In this document: positions 17,119-27,020 of the stretch, one piece after another
How the letters are laid out: each line of letters starts with the position of its first letter
Position numbering within the stretch: position 1 is the stretch's first letter
Source: Microbacteriaceae bacterium PS02344
Lineage (GTDB): Bacteria; Actinomycetota; Actinomycetes; Actinomycetales; Microbacteriaceae
Direction of reading: 5' to 3'
Length of the DNA: 64,000 nucleotides
NCBI GenBank assembly: GCA_029959905.1
Contig: JASCNZ010000002.1
Span: 62,001 to 126,000 of the forward strand
Position numbers and translations under genes: made by a program
The notes under the pieces: model-generated
What the model saw: only the letters and a program-made list of their open reading frames with translations
Databases searched by the model: none
Told to the model about the DNA's origin: nothing

Positions 17119-17612
17119 TTTCCTTCTTCTTTCTGTGCGACTTCGTGGGTCGGGTCGTTCACCGTGGTGCCCGGTCTGGGCGCCACGGAGCTTCGGTCGA
17201 AACGGGCGAGATCGGCGGCGAAACGGGCCACCTCGGCGTCACTCCAGGCCGCGAGATGTTCGTCGACGATGCGCTGCAGGGTCGCGAGCGTGCGGCGGTA
17301 GGCGTCGGATCCTGCGGAGGTCAGGGTGAGGGGGCGTCCGCGTCCGCCGTCGCCGTCGCCCTCGACGACGATGCCGAGTCGCATGAGCGACGCGAGCTGC
17401 CGCGATACCGTCGACCGATTGAGGCGGAACATCCGGGCGATATCGATCGAACGGATCCCGGGCTGCTCGGCGATGGCCGTGACGATCGACTGCTCCGTCA
17501 TCGTGAGCGGTGTCTCGTCGATGCGCGCGTCCGCGACGCCGCGGCGCGAGATGGCGACGAGCGATCGCAGCACGGTCGCGCTGTCGTCGGTTCTGCGGGG
17601 ACGAGTGGCCAT
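17115..17612 (-). CDS. MarR-family transcriptional regulator
   Basis: 165 residues. The winged helix (about 35-105) shows MTEQSIVTAIAEQPGIRSIDIARMFRLNRSTVSRQLASLMRLGIV and a Gly-rich wing (GDGDGGRGRPL). Start ATG 17612 has AGGAGGTGT directly upstream and follows a good promoter (TTGCGG-17-TAACGT on the minus strand), both of whose parts are overlapped by GTTGC-N5-GCAAC sites. It therefore probably represses itself and the coupled dehydrogenase, with an acyl-CoA-type or aromatic ligand (inference). Confidence 0.87.
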   Translation of the reverse strand: MATRPRRTDDSATVLRSLVAISRRGVADARIDETPLTMTEQSIVTAIAEQPGIRSIDIARMFRLNRSTVSRQLASLMRLGIVVEGDGDGGRGRPLTLTSAGSDAYRRTLATLQRIVDEHLAAWSDAEVARFAADLARFDRSSVAPRPGTTVNDPTHEVAQKEEGK

Positions 17613-17622
17613 GACACCTCCT

Positions 17623-17637
17623 GTTGCTCTATGCAAC
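17623..17637. promoter_or_regulatory. Proximal MarR operator GTTGC-N5-GCAAC
   Basis: A perfect 5-bp inverted repeat overlaps the predicted transcription start and the edge of the -10 (TAACGT, complement 17636-17641) of the marR gene. Confidence 0.7.
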
Positions 17638-17650
17638 GTTAGGCGGGTGT

Positions 17651-17665
17651 GTTGCATTCCGCAAC
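17651..17665. promoter_or_regulatory. Distal MarR operator GTTGC-N5-GCAAC
   Basis: A second copy of the same dyad, extended to TGTTGC-N5-GCAACA, lies 28 bp centre-to-centre from the first. It covers the -35 (TTGCGG, complement 17659-17664) of marR. Confidence 0.7.
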
Positions 17666-17709
17666 ACGCCCGGCGGTCTGGGTCGTCCGCCGGATGGGAG
17701 GATGGATGC

Positions 17710-20180
<2,471 letters not shown>

Positions 20181-20190
<10 letters not shown>

Positions 20191-20726
20191 TCGCGGGACG
20201 CGCGCTCGAGCGGCATACCCATGACGGTGCGCACGATCCAGGGATGCGCGCGATCGTCGTCGATGTGCGTCATGCCGAGGCGCTCCGCGACGCGTCGGGA
20301 CGCGATGTTGCCGGGGTGGATGATCGCCGTCAGCGTCGTGGGAGCGAGATGGGTGCGCGCGACCTCGACGCAGGCCAGCGCCGCCTCGGTCGCGTACCCG
20401 CGCCCTTGCAGGGCGCTTCGCACGTGGTACCCGACCTCGAGCACCCGTGCGCCGTTCGCGCTCTGCCACGTGAGTCCGCAGTCGCCGACGAAGTCGCCGT
20501 CACGAGTCTCGATCAGCCAGAGCCCATGCCCGTCGTTGTCGTAACGCCGCTGCATCCGGTCGATCCAGTCCGCGCTCTCGGCTCGGGACAGCGGTGCCGG
20601 GTAGAACGCCATCACCCGTGGATCGCCGAGCATGTCGGCCATGTCGTCGAGATCGCCGGGCGTCATCTCCCGAAAGCGCAGCCGCGCGGTGGGCTCGGGC
20701 AGCAGCCGCGGCCGACGACCGCTCAC
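20181..20726 (-). CDS. GNAT acetyltransferase, RimJ/RimL type
   Basis: 181 residues. An N-terminal TARLRFREMTPGDLDDMADMLGDPRVM block is typical of RimJ/RimL-like proteins, and acetyl-CoA motif A is VRSALQGRGYATEAALACVE (Q/RxxGxG/A), followed by HPGNIASRRVAERLGM. It would N-acetylate a protein terminus or small molecule; the target is unknown. Start GTG 20726 overlaps the upstream stop by 4 nt (GTGA), so it is coupled to the metallo-beta-lactamase-fold gene. Confidence 0.82.
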
Positions 20727-21361
20727 AGGTCGAACGAGTCGCCCGGGTCGAGCGCCAGGAATTCGCCGCCGTTCTGCTCGGTCGCCCACTGCAGGCGCTG
20801 TCGGTGCATATTGCGCCCGATGACCGACAGGGTCATGTCGTGAGTGCCGAAGGCGCGGCGGGGCTTGACGGCGAGCACGTAGTCCATGGCGTCGCCGATG
20901 CGCAGCCAGGGGGCTCCGAGCGGCGCGGCGAGGGTGTCGACGGAAACGCCCTCGGGTACGGCGTACGAATCCCCCGGGTAGTAGAGCAGCTCGTTGACGA
21001 GCACACCGAGGTTCTCGATCTCGGGGAGCGAGGAGTGGATGACCTCGTGGCTGCCGCCGAAGAACCGCAGGTCGAACTCCCCGATGGTGCGAGCGTCCCC
21101 GGGCTCGACGATGGTGACCTCGTAGCCGTCGGCGGCCTTCGCGACGCCCTCGGGGGCGAAGATCGGGGTGCCGGGCGCCGCGCGCAGGATGCGGTCGAGG
21201 TGCTCGGGCGTCCAGTGATCGGGATGCTCGTGCGTGATCACGATCGCGACGAGATCGCCGAGGTCGGTCAGGGGAGTGGTGAACGACCCGGGATCGATGA
21301 GCAGCGTCTGCCCGTTCTGGTCGAGGCGGAGGGTGGCATGTTCGTACTTCGTCACGCGCAT
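20723..21361 (-). CDS. Metallo-beta-lactamase-fold metal-dependent hydrolase
   Basis: 212 residues. The HxHxDH metal motif is ITHEHPDHW (about 60), with further ligands HEVIH (about 113) and FGTHDM near the C-terminus, resembling the UPF0173/UlaG-like branch. Start ATG 21361 (MRVTKYEHATLRLD) is the family-like start; the longer frame upstream runs into the tRNA-Glu promoter region. Enzymes of this branch hydrolyse phosphodiester or lactone bonds, and the substrate here is unknown. It is coupled to the downstream GNAT gene. Confidence 0.82.
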   Translation of the reverse strand: MRVTKYEHATLRLDQNGQTLLIDPGSFTTPLTDLGDLVAIVITHEHPDHWTPEHLDRILRAAPGTPIFAPEGVAKAADGYEVTIVEPGDARTIGEFDLRFFGGSHEVIHSSLPEIENLGVLVNELLYYPGDSYAVPEGVSVDTLAAPLGAPWLRIGDAMDYVLAVKPRRAFGTHDMTLSVIGRNMHRQRLQWATEQNGGEFLALDPGDSFDL

Positions 21362-21450
21362 GATCTGAGTCAACTCCGGGGACGTCCGCGGCGCAAACCC
21401 TTGACTTTCTGCGGCGGCACGCCCGGGATGCAGGTCTCCGCCCGCTCGAT

Positions 21451-21480
21451 TTGGTGCGTCGAGAATCGCCATGGCATACT
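21451..21480 (+). promoter_or_regulatory. Candidate promoter of tRNA-Glu
   Basis: TTGGTG (21451-21456), 18-nt spacer, CATACT (21475-21480), about 37 nt before the tRNA. Confidence 0.5.
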
Positions 21481-21516
21481 TGAACAGTTGTCGCGCGACG
21501 GAAACGGAACGCAGAC

Positions 21517-21589
21517 GGCCCCATCGTATAGCGGCCTAGTACGCCGCCCTCTCACGGCGGTAACGCGGGTTCGAATCCCGCTGGGGTCA
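21517..21589 (+). tRNA. tRNA-Glu (anticodon CTC)
   Basis: A 73-nt cloverleaf. Acceptor GGCCCCA pairs with TGGGGTC (one G-T), the discriminator is A, the anticodon stem CCGCC/GGCGG encloses CTCTCAC, and the T-arm is GCGGGTTCGAATCCCGC. CCA is not encoded. It reads GAG, the dominant Glu codon here. Confidence 0.96.
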
Positions 21590-21598
21590 CACAACAAG

Positions 21599-21628
21599 CG
21601 AAGGCCCCCGGTTCTCCGGGGGCCTTCG
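21599..21628. terminator. Terminator after tRNA-Glu
   Basis: A perfect 13-bp stem (21599-21611 with 21616-21628) closes a TTCT tetraloop, 9 nt after the tRNA. It also suits the convergent acyltransferase gene ending at 21661. Confidence 0.9.
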
Positions 21629-21660
21629 TCGTGTCTGCGCCTCCTCGTCTGCCGTGTCCC

Positions 21661-22977
21661 TCAGCTGCGCCGCGCGGCCCCGGTCAGCCACAGCGCCGCG
21701 ACGGCTCCGAGCAGCGTCGCCGCCGCGAGGGCGAGGTCGAGGCCGTAGAGCGTGATGCCGATGACCGGGGCGGCGAACACCGCGATCGCGATGACGGTCG
21801 CGATCGGCGACGGGAAGCGGGCGGGCGACTGCTGAGGAGCTTTCTCGAATCGACCGACGGCGAGCGACAGCGCCCACACGGCGGCGAGGACGACGACGAG
21901 CAGCAGAGGTCTCGTCCACCACCACACGGCGCTCCCCGGTTGCGGAAGGGGAAGGGGGAGCAGCAGCTCGATGCCGATCAACACCATGATGACCGGCAGA
22001 TGCCAGAGGTAGACCGTCATCAATCGAGACCCGACGAGCAGCACCGCGCCCTGAGCCGCCCGCGTACGCATCAGCGCGCTCAGCGGGCGATGCAGCAGGG
22101 TGAGAGCCGCCGCCTGGACCACGGCCAGCACCGCCATCGGCGCGGTCGGGGGCCACTGGTTGGCGAGCATGCTCGACGGGTATCCGACGCCGGCCACGAG
22201 CGTCCAGAGCAGCGCGTACCCTGCCACGATCAGGAGGGCCATCTGCCACCACCGCCGTCGCGCGAACCAGCCGTCGAAGAGGAAGAACCCGATCTGCTGC
22301 GCGAACAGCCACACGAACACGACGTTGGGGGTGCCGAAGACTTCCTGCCCGATGCCGTAGCCGGTGGGCGGCACGCGGTCGAGGCCGAACACGCCGTCCA
22401 CGACGAGGAAGCGGAACGCGTCGACGGCGAAGGCGCCGAGCAGGAGGACCGTCGGCACGCGGAAGCCCCATCGGGCGTGCGCGCGGATCATGAACGGCGC
22501 GCATGCTTGGGCGATCAGGTACGCCGCCAGGAACCACAGCGGCGATCCCACGCCGATCGCGATCGTGTCGACGAGCTGGGGATCGATGCCGAGCAGGCGG
22601 ACGGCGCTCAGCGCGACGGTGAAGAAGATCATCACGGGAACCGCCGGACGGGCCAATCGCGCCAGTCTCACTCGCACGAACCGATCGGCTGATTCGCCCC
22701 GGCGTACGGCGGAGCGCCAGCCCGCACGAGCGGCGTAGCCGCCGACGACGAAGAAGAGCGGCATGATGTTCGCCACCCACGTGCCGAGGTCGAAGATGGG
22801 GAGCTGCTCGACCGTCCGCTCGATCACGAGGCCGCCGTCTGCGTCGCGCCCGACCCCCGTGAACAGGATGTGCACGAACACCACGAGGAGCACGCAGCCC
22901 ACGCGCGTCAGATCGAGAGTGAGGTCGCGGCCCGCGGGAACCGTGCGAGGCGTCGTCGAGGAAGCGGCGCGTGTCAT
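21661..22977 (-). CDS. Integral membrane acyltransferase (acyltransferase_3 family)
   Basis: 438 residues with about ten or more TM segments. The N-terminal block LDLTRVGCVLLVVFVHIL carries the catalytic His of the acyltransferase_3 family, and MPLFFVVGGYAA and R-rich loops follow. Family members O-acylate exopolysaccharides, peptidoglycan or antibiotics at the membrane; the acceptor is unknown. ATG 22977 has a -10 (TAGAGT, complement 22985-22990) 7 nt upstream, so it is probably leaderless. That hexamer overlaps the stop codon of the upstream DUF4349 gene. Confidence 0.82.
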   Translation of the reverse strand: MTRAASSTTPRTVPAGRDLTLDLTRVGCVLLVVFVHILFTGVGRDADGGLVIERTVEQLPIFDLGTWVANIMPLFFVVGGYAARAGWRSAVRRGESADRFVRVRLARLARPAVPVMIFFTVALSAVRLLGIDPQLVDTIAIGVGSPLWFLAAYLIAQACAPFMIRAHARWGFRVPTVLLLGAFAVDAFRFLVVDGVFGLDRVPPTGYGIGQEVFGTPNVVFVWLFAQQIGFFLFDGWFARRRWWQMALLIVAGYALLWTLVAGVGYPSSMLANQWPPTAPMAVLAVVQAAALTLLHRPLSALMRTRAAQGAVLLVGSRLMTVYLWHLPVIMVLIGIELLLPLPLPQPGSAVWWWTRPLLLVVVLAAVWALSLAVGRFEKAPQQSPARFPSPIATVIAIAVFAAPVIGITLYGLDLALAAATLLGAVAALWLTGAARRS

Positions 22978-22987
22978 GCCGACGACT

Positions 22988-24085
22988 CTAGGGGAGCGGG
23001 GCCGCATCCCCGCGTCGGCGGGCGCGAGCCCGTCGGATGAGCCACACCGCCAGCACGATCACACCGGCGATCGCCGCCCAGGGGAGCACGAACCCTACGG
23101 CGATGACGAGCGCGTTGAGCGACACGATGAGCCCGTTCCACCCGGCCATCACCCCGTCGCCGAAACCGGCGGGGTCTGCGCTCGTCGTGGTCGCCGTCGG
23201 CGTCAGCTGCACCTGCAGGCTCGACATCGCGACCTGGTCCTCGAGGGTGCGCAGCTGCTGCTGGTACGACTCCAGCTCGGCCTGGCGGTCGGTGAGGGCG
23301 ACTTCGGCCTCGATCAGCTCCGATACAGACGCCGATTGCGACATGAGCTCGGTGAGCCGCTGTACCGACGCTTGCGAGGCCTCGACGCGGGCACGCAGGT
23401 CGACCGTCGTCGCCGTGACGTCCTGACGCGAGATTGAAGACGACAGCACCTCTCCGGTCCGGTCGAGGTCGTTGATGACGGCCGCGAGGTCGGCCGACGG
23501 CACCCGGATGCTCACCCAGCCGTAGTCGGGCTGCACCGGCGTCGGCTCGGAGGACTCGTCGACGACGCCGGAACGACCCACGTCGGTGCTCTCGACGTAA
23601 CCGCCGTACTGCTCGGCGAGGGCGGCGATGTCGTCGGCGGCGTCCGCGATGTCTGCGACCTCGATCGACGCGTTCGCGGTCGCGACGGTGTCACGGCCGT
23701 CCTCGGCGACCTCCCCGGGGACCGCTGCGCTCGACTCGGCCGTCTCGGAGCCCGCGCCGCGATCGGCCGCCGCTCCCTGATCGGGGAGGGGGACCGCGGG
23801 AAGGGGAGCGCCACCGACGAAGCCCACGCCATCGGCGGTGCTCGTCGCAGAGTGCGAACCGGTGAGGGCGAGGATCGGCGGCGTCACCAGAACACCCACG
23901 GCGAAGGCCGCGGCCACGCCGAGGCCCGTCAGCCAGCGGCGTCGGCGCATACGGCCTCGCGCCGCGACCGGCGCGGGGCCGATGCGCGGCTCCGCGGCGA
24001 TTTCGGCGAAGACGCCCTCTTCGATGCGCGCGATCGCCTCATCCGAGAGCGTCGGCAGCCCGTCGTGTCGCTTCTGGTCGTTCAT
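22988..24085 (-). CDS. DUF4349-domain membrane protein, candidate anti-sigma partner
   Basis: 365 residues. A cytoplasmic N-terminus (LPTLSDEAIARIEEGVFAEIA) is followed by TM1 (about 50-70), a low-complexity linker, and a DUF4349 domain (about 135-300) with SIEVADIADAADDIAALAEQYGGYVES, a WVSIRVPSADLAAV strand and a coiled-coil (about 245-285). A C-terminal TM (about 320-350) is followed by an Arg-rich tail. It starts inside the stop of the ECF sigma gene (4-nt overlap), as anti-sigma factors do. No zinc-binding HCC motif is present. The anti-sigma role is inferred from position. Confidence 0.8.
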   Translation of the reverse strand: MNDQKRHDGLPTLSDEAIARIEEGVFAEIAAEPRIGPAPVAARGRMRRRRWLTGLGVAAAFAVGVLVTPPILALTGSHSATSTADGVGFVGGAPLPAVPLPDQGAAADRGAGSETAESSAAVPGEVAEDGRDTVATANASIEVADIADAADDIAALAEQYGGYVESTDVGRSGVVDESSEPTPVQPDYGWVSIRVPSADLAAVINDLDRTGEVLSSSISRQDVTATTVDLRARVEASQASVQRLTELMSQSASVSELIEAEVALTDRQAELESYQQQLRTLEDQVAMSSLQVQLTPTATTTSADPAGFGDGVMAGWNGLIVSLNALVIAVGFVLPWAAIAGVIVLAVWLIRRARARRRGDAAPLP

Positions 24086-24639
24086 GCGTCTCTCTCTTCC
24101 TCGACGGCGACCCGGAGTCGGGTGCGCACTCGTGAGAGACGGTTGCGGACCACCGCATGGCTCACGCCCAGTCTGGCGGCCGCCGCCTGATAGGCGTATC
24201 CCTCGGCGGCGCACAGACGGAGGATCTCGCGATCGAGCTCGCCGAGTGTGCCCACGGCGTCCGCGATGCGCGCGGCGAGGTCGGCCGTGATCACCTGCTG
24301 CTCCACATCGACCGTGTCGACGATGTCGTGATCGACGGCGTCCGCAGTGTGCGCGCGATCCCGCCGCTGCTGCCGCAGCCGATTCGCCGCCTGGAAGCGG
24401 CAGATCGTCGCGAGCCACGGGAGGATCGACTCTCCCCGCAGCTGCAGCGACGGCAGCTTGCGCCACGCCACCACGAACGTCTCCTGCGTGACGTCCTCGG
24501 CGTCAGGGGGCGACGCGAGAATGCCCTGGGCGATCCAGTACACGGGGCGGACGTGGGTGCGGTACAGCTCGCGGAAGGCGCTCTCGTCACCGTTCGCGGC
24601 CTGGGCCGCCCATCTCTGATCACTCGTCTGTGCGGGCAT
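24082..24639 (-). CDS. ECF-type RNA polymerase sigma factor
   Basis: 185 residues. Region 2 (about 18-90) includes FRELYRTHVRPVYWIA and DAEDVTQETFVVAWRKL; region 4 (about 125-180) includes LGELDREILRLCAAEGYAYQAAAARLGVSHAVVRNRLSRVRTRL. It lacks the extra domains of large ECFs. It is translationally coupled to the DUF4349 membrane gene, which probably holds it inactive until an envelope signal arrives (inference). No autoregulated ECF promoter could be recognised upstream. Confidence 0.9.
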   Translation of the reverse strand: MPAQTSDQRWAAQAANGDESAFRELYRTHVRPVYWIAQGILASPPDAEDVTQETFVVAWRKLPSLQLRGESILPWLATICRFQAANRLRQQRRDRAHTADAVDHDIVDTVDVEQQVITADLAARIADAVGTLGELDREILRLCAAEGYAYQAAAARLGVSHAVVRNRLSRVRTRLRVAVEEERDA

Positions 24640-24714
24640 CCTGATTCCGTTCGGTGTCTCTCACCGGGGAAGTGTCGGCCGATGCCCCATCGTCTCAGAT
24701 GCGTTCGGCTGGAC

Positions 24715-24720
24715 TAACAT
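24715..24720 (+). promoter_or_regulatory. -10 element of the terC riboswitch transcript
   Basis: TAACAT predicts a start at about 24727, exactly at the 5' edge of the riboswitch-like leader. The -35 is weak. Confidence 0.5.
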
Positions 24721-24725
24721 GGCGA

Positions 24726-24829
24726 CTGCGAGGGGGAGTATCCCGTTTCCGCGCGTAACGTCATCACGAGCATCACCGCTGCTGCTCCGGGCGCGCGCCG
24801 CATCTCATGCGGGGGAGAGACTCTCGATT
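24726..24829 (+). ncRNA. Probable yybP-ykoY (Mn2+-sensing) riboswitch upstream of terC
   Basis: The leader has the family's paired conserved blocks: AGGGGGAGTA near the 5' end (24731-24740) and GGGGGAGAGACTC near the 3' end (24811-24823), with a GTCATCACGAGCATCAC stretch between them (24760-24776). It sits before a TerC-family gene, the commonest partner of this riboswitch class. Known yybP-ykoY RNAs bind Mn2+ and raise expression of exporters. The match was made by eye and not with a covariance model. Confidence 0.68.
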
Positions 24830-24843
24830 CCCGTCGACCCCTT

Positions 24844-25866
24844 GTGAAAGCCGTGCTGCCCGTGGAAATCCCCGCCTGGTTCGAGATCACCTCGATGATC
24901 GTCCTCTCGATCATCCTCATCGCCGATCTCCTCCTCATCCGCCTCCGCCCCCACATCCCGTCGGCGAAGGAGTCGACCCTGTGGGTGGTGTTCTACGTCG
25001 CGCTCGCTCTGCTCTTCGCCGTGCTGCTCGGCAATGTCGGCGGCTGGCGCAACGCCGGCGACTTCATCACCGGCTGGGCGCTCGAATACAGCCTGTCGGT
25101 CGACAACCTCTTCGTATTCGTGCTGATCATGGCGCAGTTCGCCGTACCGCGACGACTGCAGCAGCAGGTGCTGATGATCGGCATCATCATCGCGCTCGTG
25201 CTCCGCGGCGCGTTCATCCTGGTGGGCGTGACGATCATCGAGAACTTCTCGCCGATCTTCTACCTCTTCGGCGCGTTCCTCGTCTACACCGCGATCAAGC
25301 AGGCCCTCCCGGAGGGCGATCACGACGACGATGTCCGTCGCGAGAACTTCATCGTGCGACTCCTCCGGCGGCGCATCGACATCAGCGAGGGCTACGACGG
25401 CTCGAAGATCCGCACGACCGTCGACGGGAAGCGCATGTGGACGCCGATGATCATCGTGTTCGTCACCATCGGCGTCACCGACCTCATCTTCGCGATCGAC
25501 TCGATCCCCGCGATCTTCGAGATCACCACGAACGGCTTCCTCGTATTCTCGGCCAACATCTTCGCCCTGATGGGACTCCGGCAGCTGTACTTCCTGCTCG
25601 GCGATCTGCTCGACCGGCTCCGGTACCTGCACTACGGCATCGCGGTGATCCTGGGCTTCATCGGCATCAAGCTCATCCTGCACGCGCTGCACGTGAACGA
25701 ACTGCCCTTCATCAACGGAGGCGAGCACGTCGAGTGGGTGCCCGACATCGACAACCTCGTGTCGCTCGGTGTGATCGTCGTGTCGATGACGGTCGCCACG
25801 GTGGCCAGCCTCATCGCGTCGTCGCGTGACAAGCGGGCGGCGAAGGCTGCGCCGATCGTGGAGTGA
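24844..25866 (+). CDS. TerC-family integral membrane protein, probable Mn2+ exporter
   Basis: 340 residues with about nine TM segments, a full TerC domain. The conserved acidic membrane motifs are present: EYSLSVDNLFVFVLI (about 80) and VTDLIFAIDSIPAIF (about 220), with the aspartates thought to bind metal. A charged cytoplasmic loop (about 160-195) separates the halves. TerC-like proteins (Alx/MeeY) export Mn2+, which fits the upstream yybP-ykoY-type leader. GTG 24844 lacks a clear SD; GTG 24853 or 24861 are alternatives, so the first residues are uncertain. Confidence 0.88.
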   Translation: MKAVLPVEIPAWFEITSMIVLSIILIADLLLIRLRPHIPSAKESTLWVVFYVALALLFAVLLGNVGGWRNAGDFITGWALEYSLSVDNLFVFVLIMAQFAVPRRLQQQVLMIGIIIALVLRGAFILVGVTIIENFSPIFYLFGAFLVYTAIKQALPEGDHDDDVRRENFIVRLLRRRIDISEGYDGSKIRTTVDGKRMWTPMIIVFVTIGVTDLIFAIDSIPAIFEITTNGFLVFSANIFALMGLRQLYFLLGDLLDRLRYLHYGIAVILGFIGIKLILHALHVNELPFINGGEHVEWVPDIDNLVSLGVIVVSMTVATVASLIASSRDKRAAKAAPIVE

Positions 25867-25872
25867 GAGGCG

Positions 25873-26469
25873 TCACTCGGCCGACCAGAGCAGCTCCGCT
25901 TCGAGCATGAGGTCGATGAGCTGACGGAGCAATCCACCGACCGTGGTCGCTTGCAGCAGTGTGTATCGGTCGTACTCGCCGAGCGGAGCGATCGCCGCGA
26001 GCTGCCACGCGGCAGCGATCGGGTTCTCCGACAGGGCGGTTCCCGCATCCCATCGTGCCTCGGGGGACCGGGAGAGCGCACGTCGCACGATCGCCTCGGC
26101 CTCGGTGCGCATCGGCGCGAGGGCTTCGTTCCACAGGAGATCGGGGAGAGGGGTGATCTCCGCCCGCGGGTAGGGATCGTCCTCCGCCCACCGCTCCACC
26201 CGGAACCTCTCGGTGCCGACCGCGACCACCTGCAGCACGTCGGGGCCCGCCGAGACGCTGACCAAGCGTGCCATGGTGCCGACGCCGGCGCGCTGGTCGC
26301 CGCCGCCGGCCTCGTGGCCGCGCTCGATGAGCACGACGCCGAAGCGGGGGTCGTCGTCATCGAGCAGGCGACCCATCATCGTGAGATAGCGCGGCTCGAA
26401 CACGCGCAGCGGCAGGGGGCTGTACGGGAAGAGCACCGAGCCGAGCGGGAACATCGGGGTCGCATCCAT
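25873..26469 (-). CDS. LON peptidase substrate-binding domain protein
   Basis: 198 residues. It matches the N-terminal LON substrate-binding fold: MFPLGSVLFPYSPLPLRVFEPRYLTMM at the start, FGVVLIERGHEAGG, and VGTERFRVERW. There is no AAA+ or protease domain, so it is a stand-alone LON-N protein and not a protease. Its role is unknown; such proteins are common in actinobacteria. ATG 26469 is chosen as the family start. It ends 7 nt from the convergent terC stop and is divergent from the DUF427 gene. Confidence 0.82.
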   Translation of the reverse strand: MDATPMFPLGSVLFPYSPLPLRVFEPRYLTMMGRLLDDDDPRFGVVLIERGHEAGGGDQRAGVGTMARLVSVSAGPDVLQVVAVGTERFRVERWAEDDPYPRAEITPLPDLLWNEALAPMRTEAEAIVRRALSRSPEARWDAGTALSENPIAAAWQLAAIAPLGEYDRYTLLQATTVGGLLRQLIDLMLEAELLWSAE

Positions 26470-26505
26470 CGCCCCAGTCAACACCGTCGGACGTACAGTG
26501 AGAAG

Positions 26506-27003
26506 ATGCGCAGACCCGAACCTCTCGTTCCCGGGCCCGGACAGGAATCGGTGTGGGACTACCCCCGGCCCCCGCGCGTCGAGCGGGTGGATGAGCGCGT
26601 CACGATCCTCCTCGGCGGGGCTCTGATCGCGGACACCGACGACGCCGTGCGCGTGCTCGAGACGAGTCACCCTCCGGTCTACTACCTGCCGATCGCCGAC
26701 TTCGCGCCGGCCGCGCTCGTCGCCGCCGCCGGCACGTCGTTCTGCGAGTTCAAGGGTGCTGCCCGCTACTTCGACGTGCACGGCGGCGGGGTGATGCGCC
26801 CCGCTGCGGCCTGGACCTACCCCGACCCGTCCCCGGGATTCGACGCACTGGTCGGTCGGGTCGCGGTGTATGCGGCGCCGATGGACGAGTGCACGGTCGG
26901 CGGCGAGATCGTGACGCCGCAGCCGGGCGGCTTCTACGGCGGATGGGTCACCTCTCGCGTGGTGGGCCCGTTCAAGGGCATCCCGGGGTCGATGGGCTGG
27001 TAG
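26506..27003 (+). CDS. DUF427-domain protein
   Basis: 165 residues. DUF427 signature blocks are visible: VWDYPRPPRVER near the start, VLETSHPPVYYLPIADF (about 50), SFCEFKGAARYFDV (about 78) and a terminal WAYP-like WTYPDPSPGF. The fold is a small beta-tent; no biochemical function is established. ATG 26506 has a -10 (TACAGT, 26494-26499) 6 nt upstream, hence probably leaderless. The C-terminal 60 residues (GEIVTPQPGGFYGGWVTS) exceed the core domain. Confidence 0.83.
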   Translation: MRRPEPLVPGPGQESVWDYPRPPRVERVDERVTILLGGALIADTDDAVRVLETSHPPVYYLPIADFAPAALVAAAGTSFCEFKGAARYFDVHGGGVMRPAAAWTYPDPSPGFDALVGRVAVYAAPMDECTVGGEIVTPQPGGFYGGWVTSRVVGPFKGIPGSMGW

Positions 27004-27020
27004 CCCTCGGCTGCGCGCCC

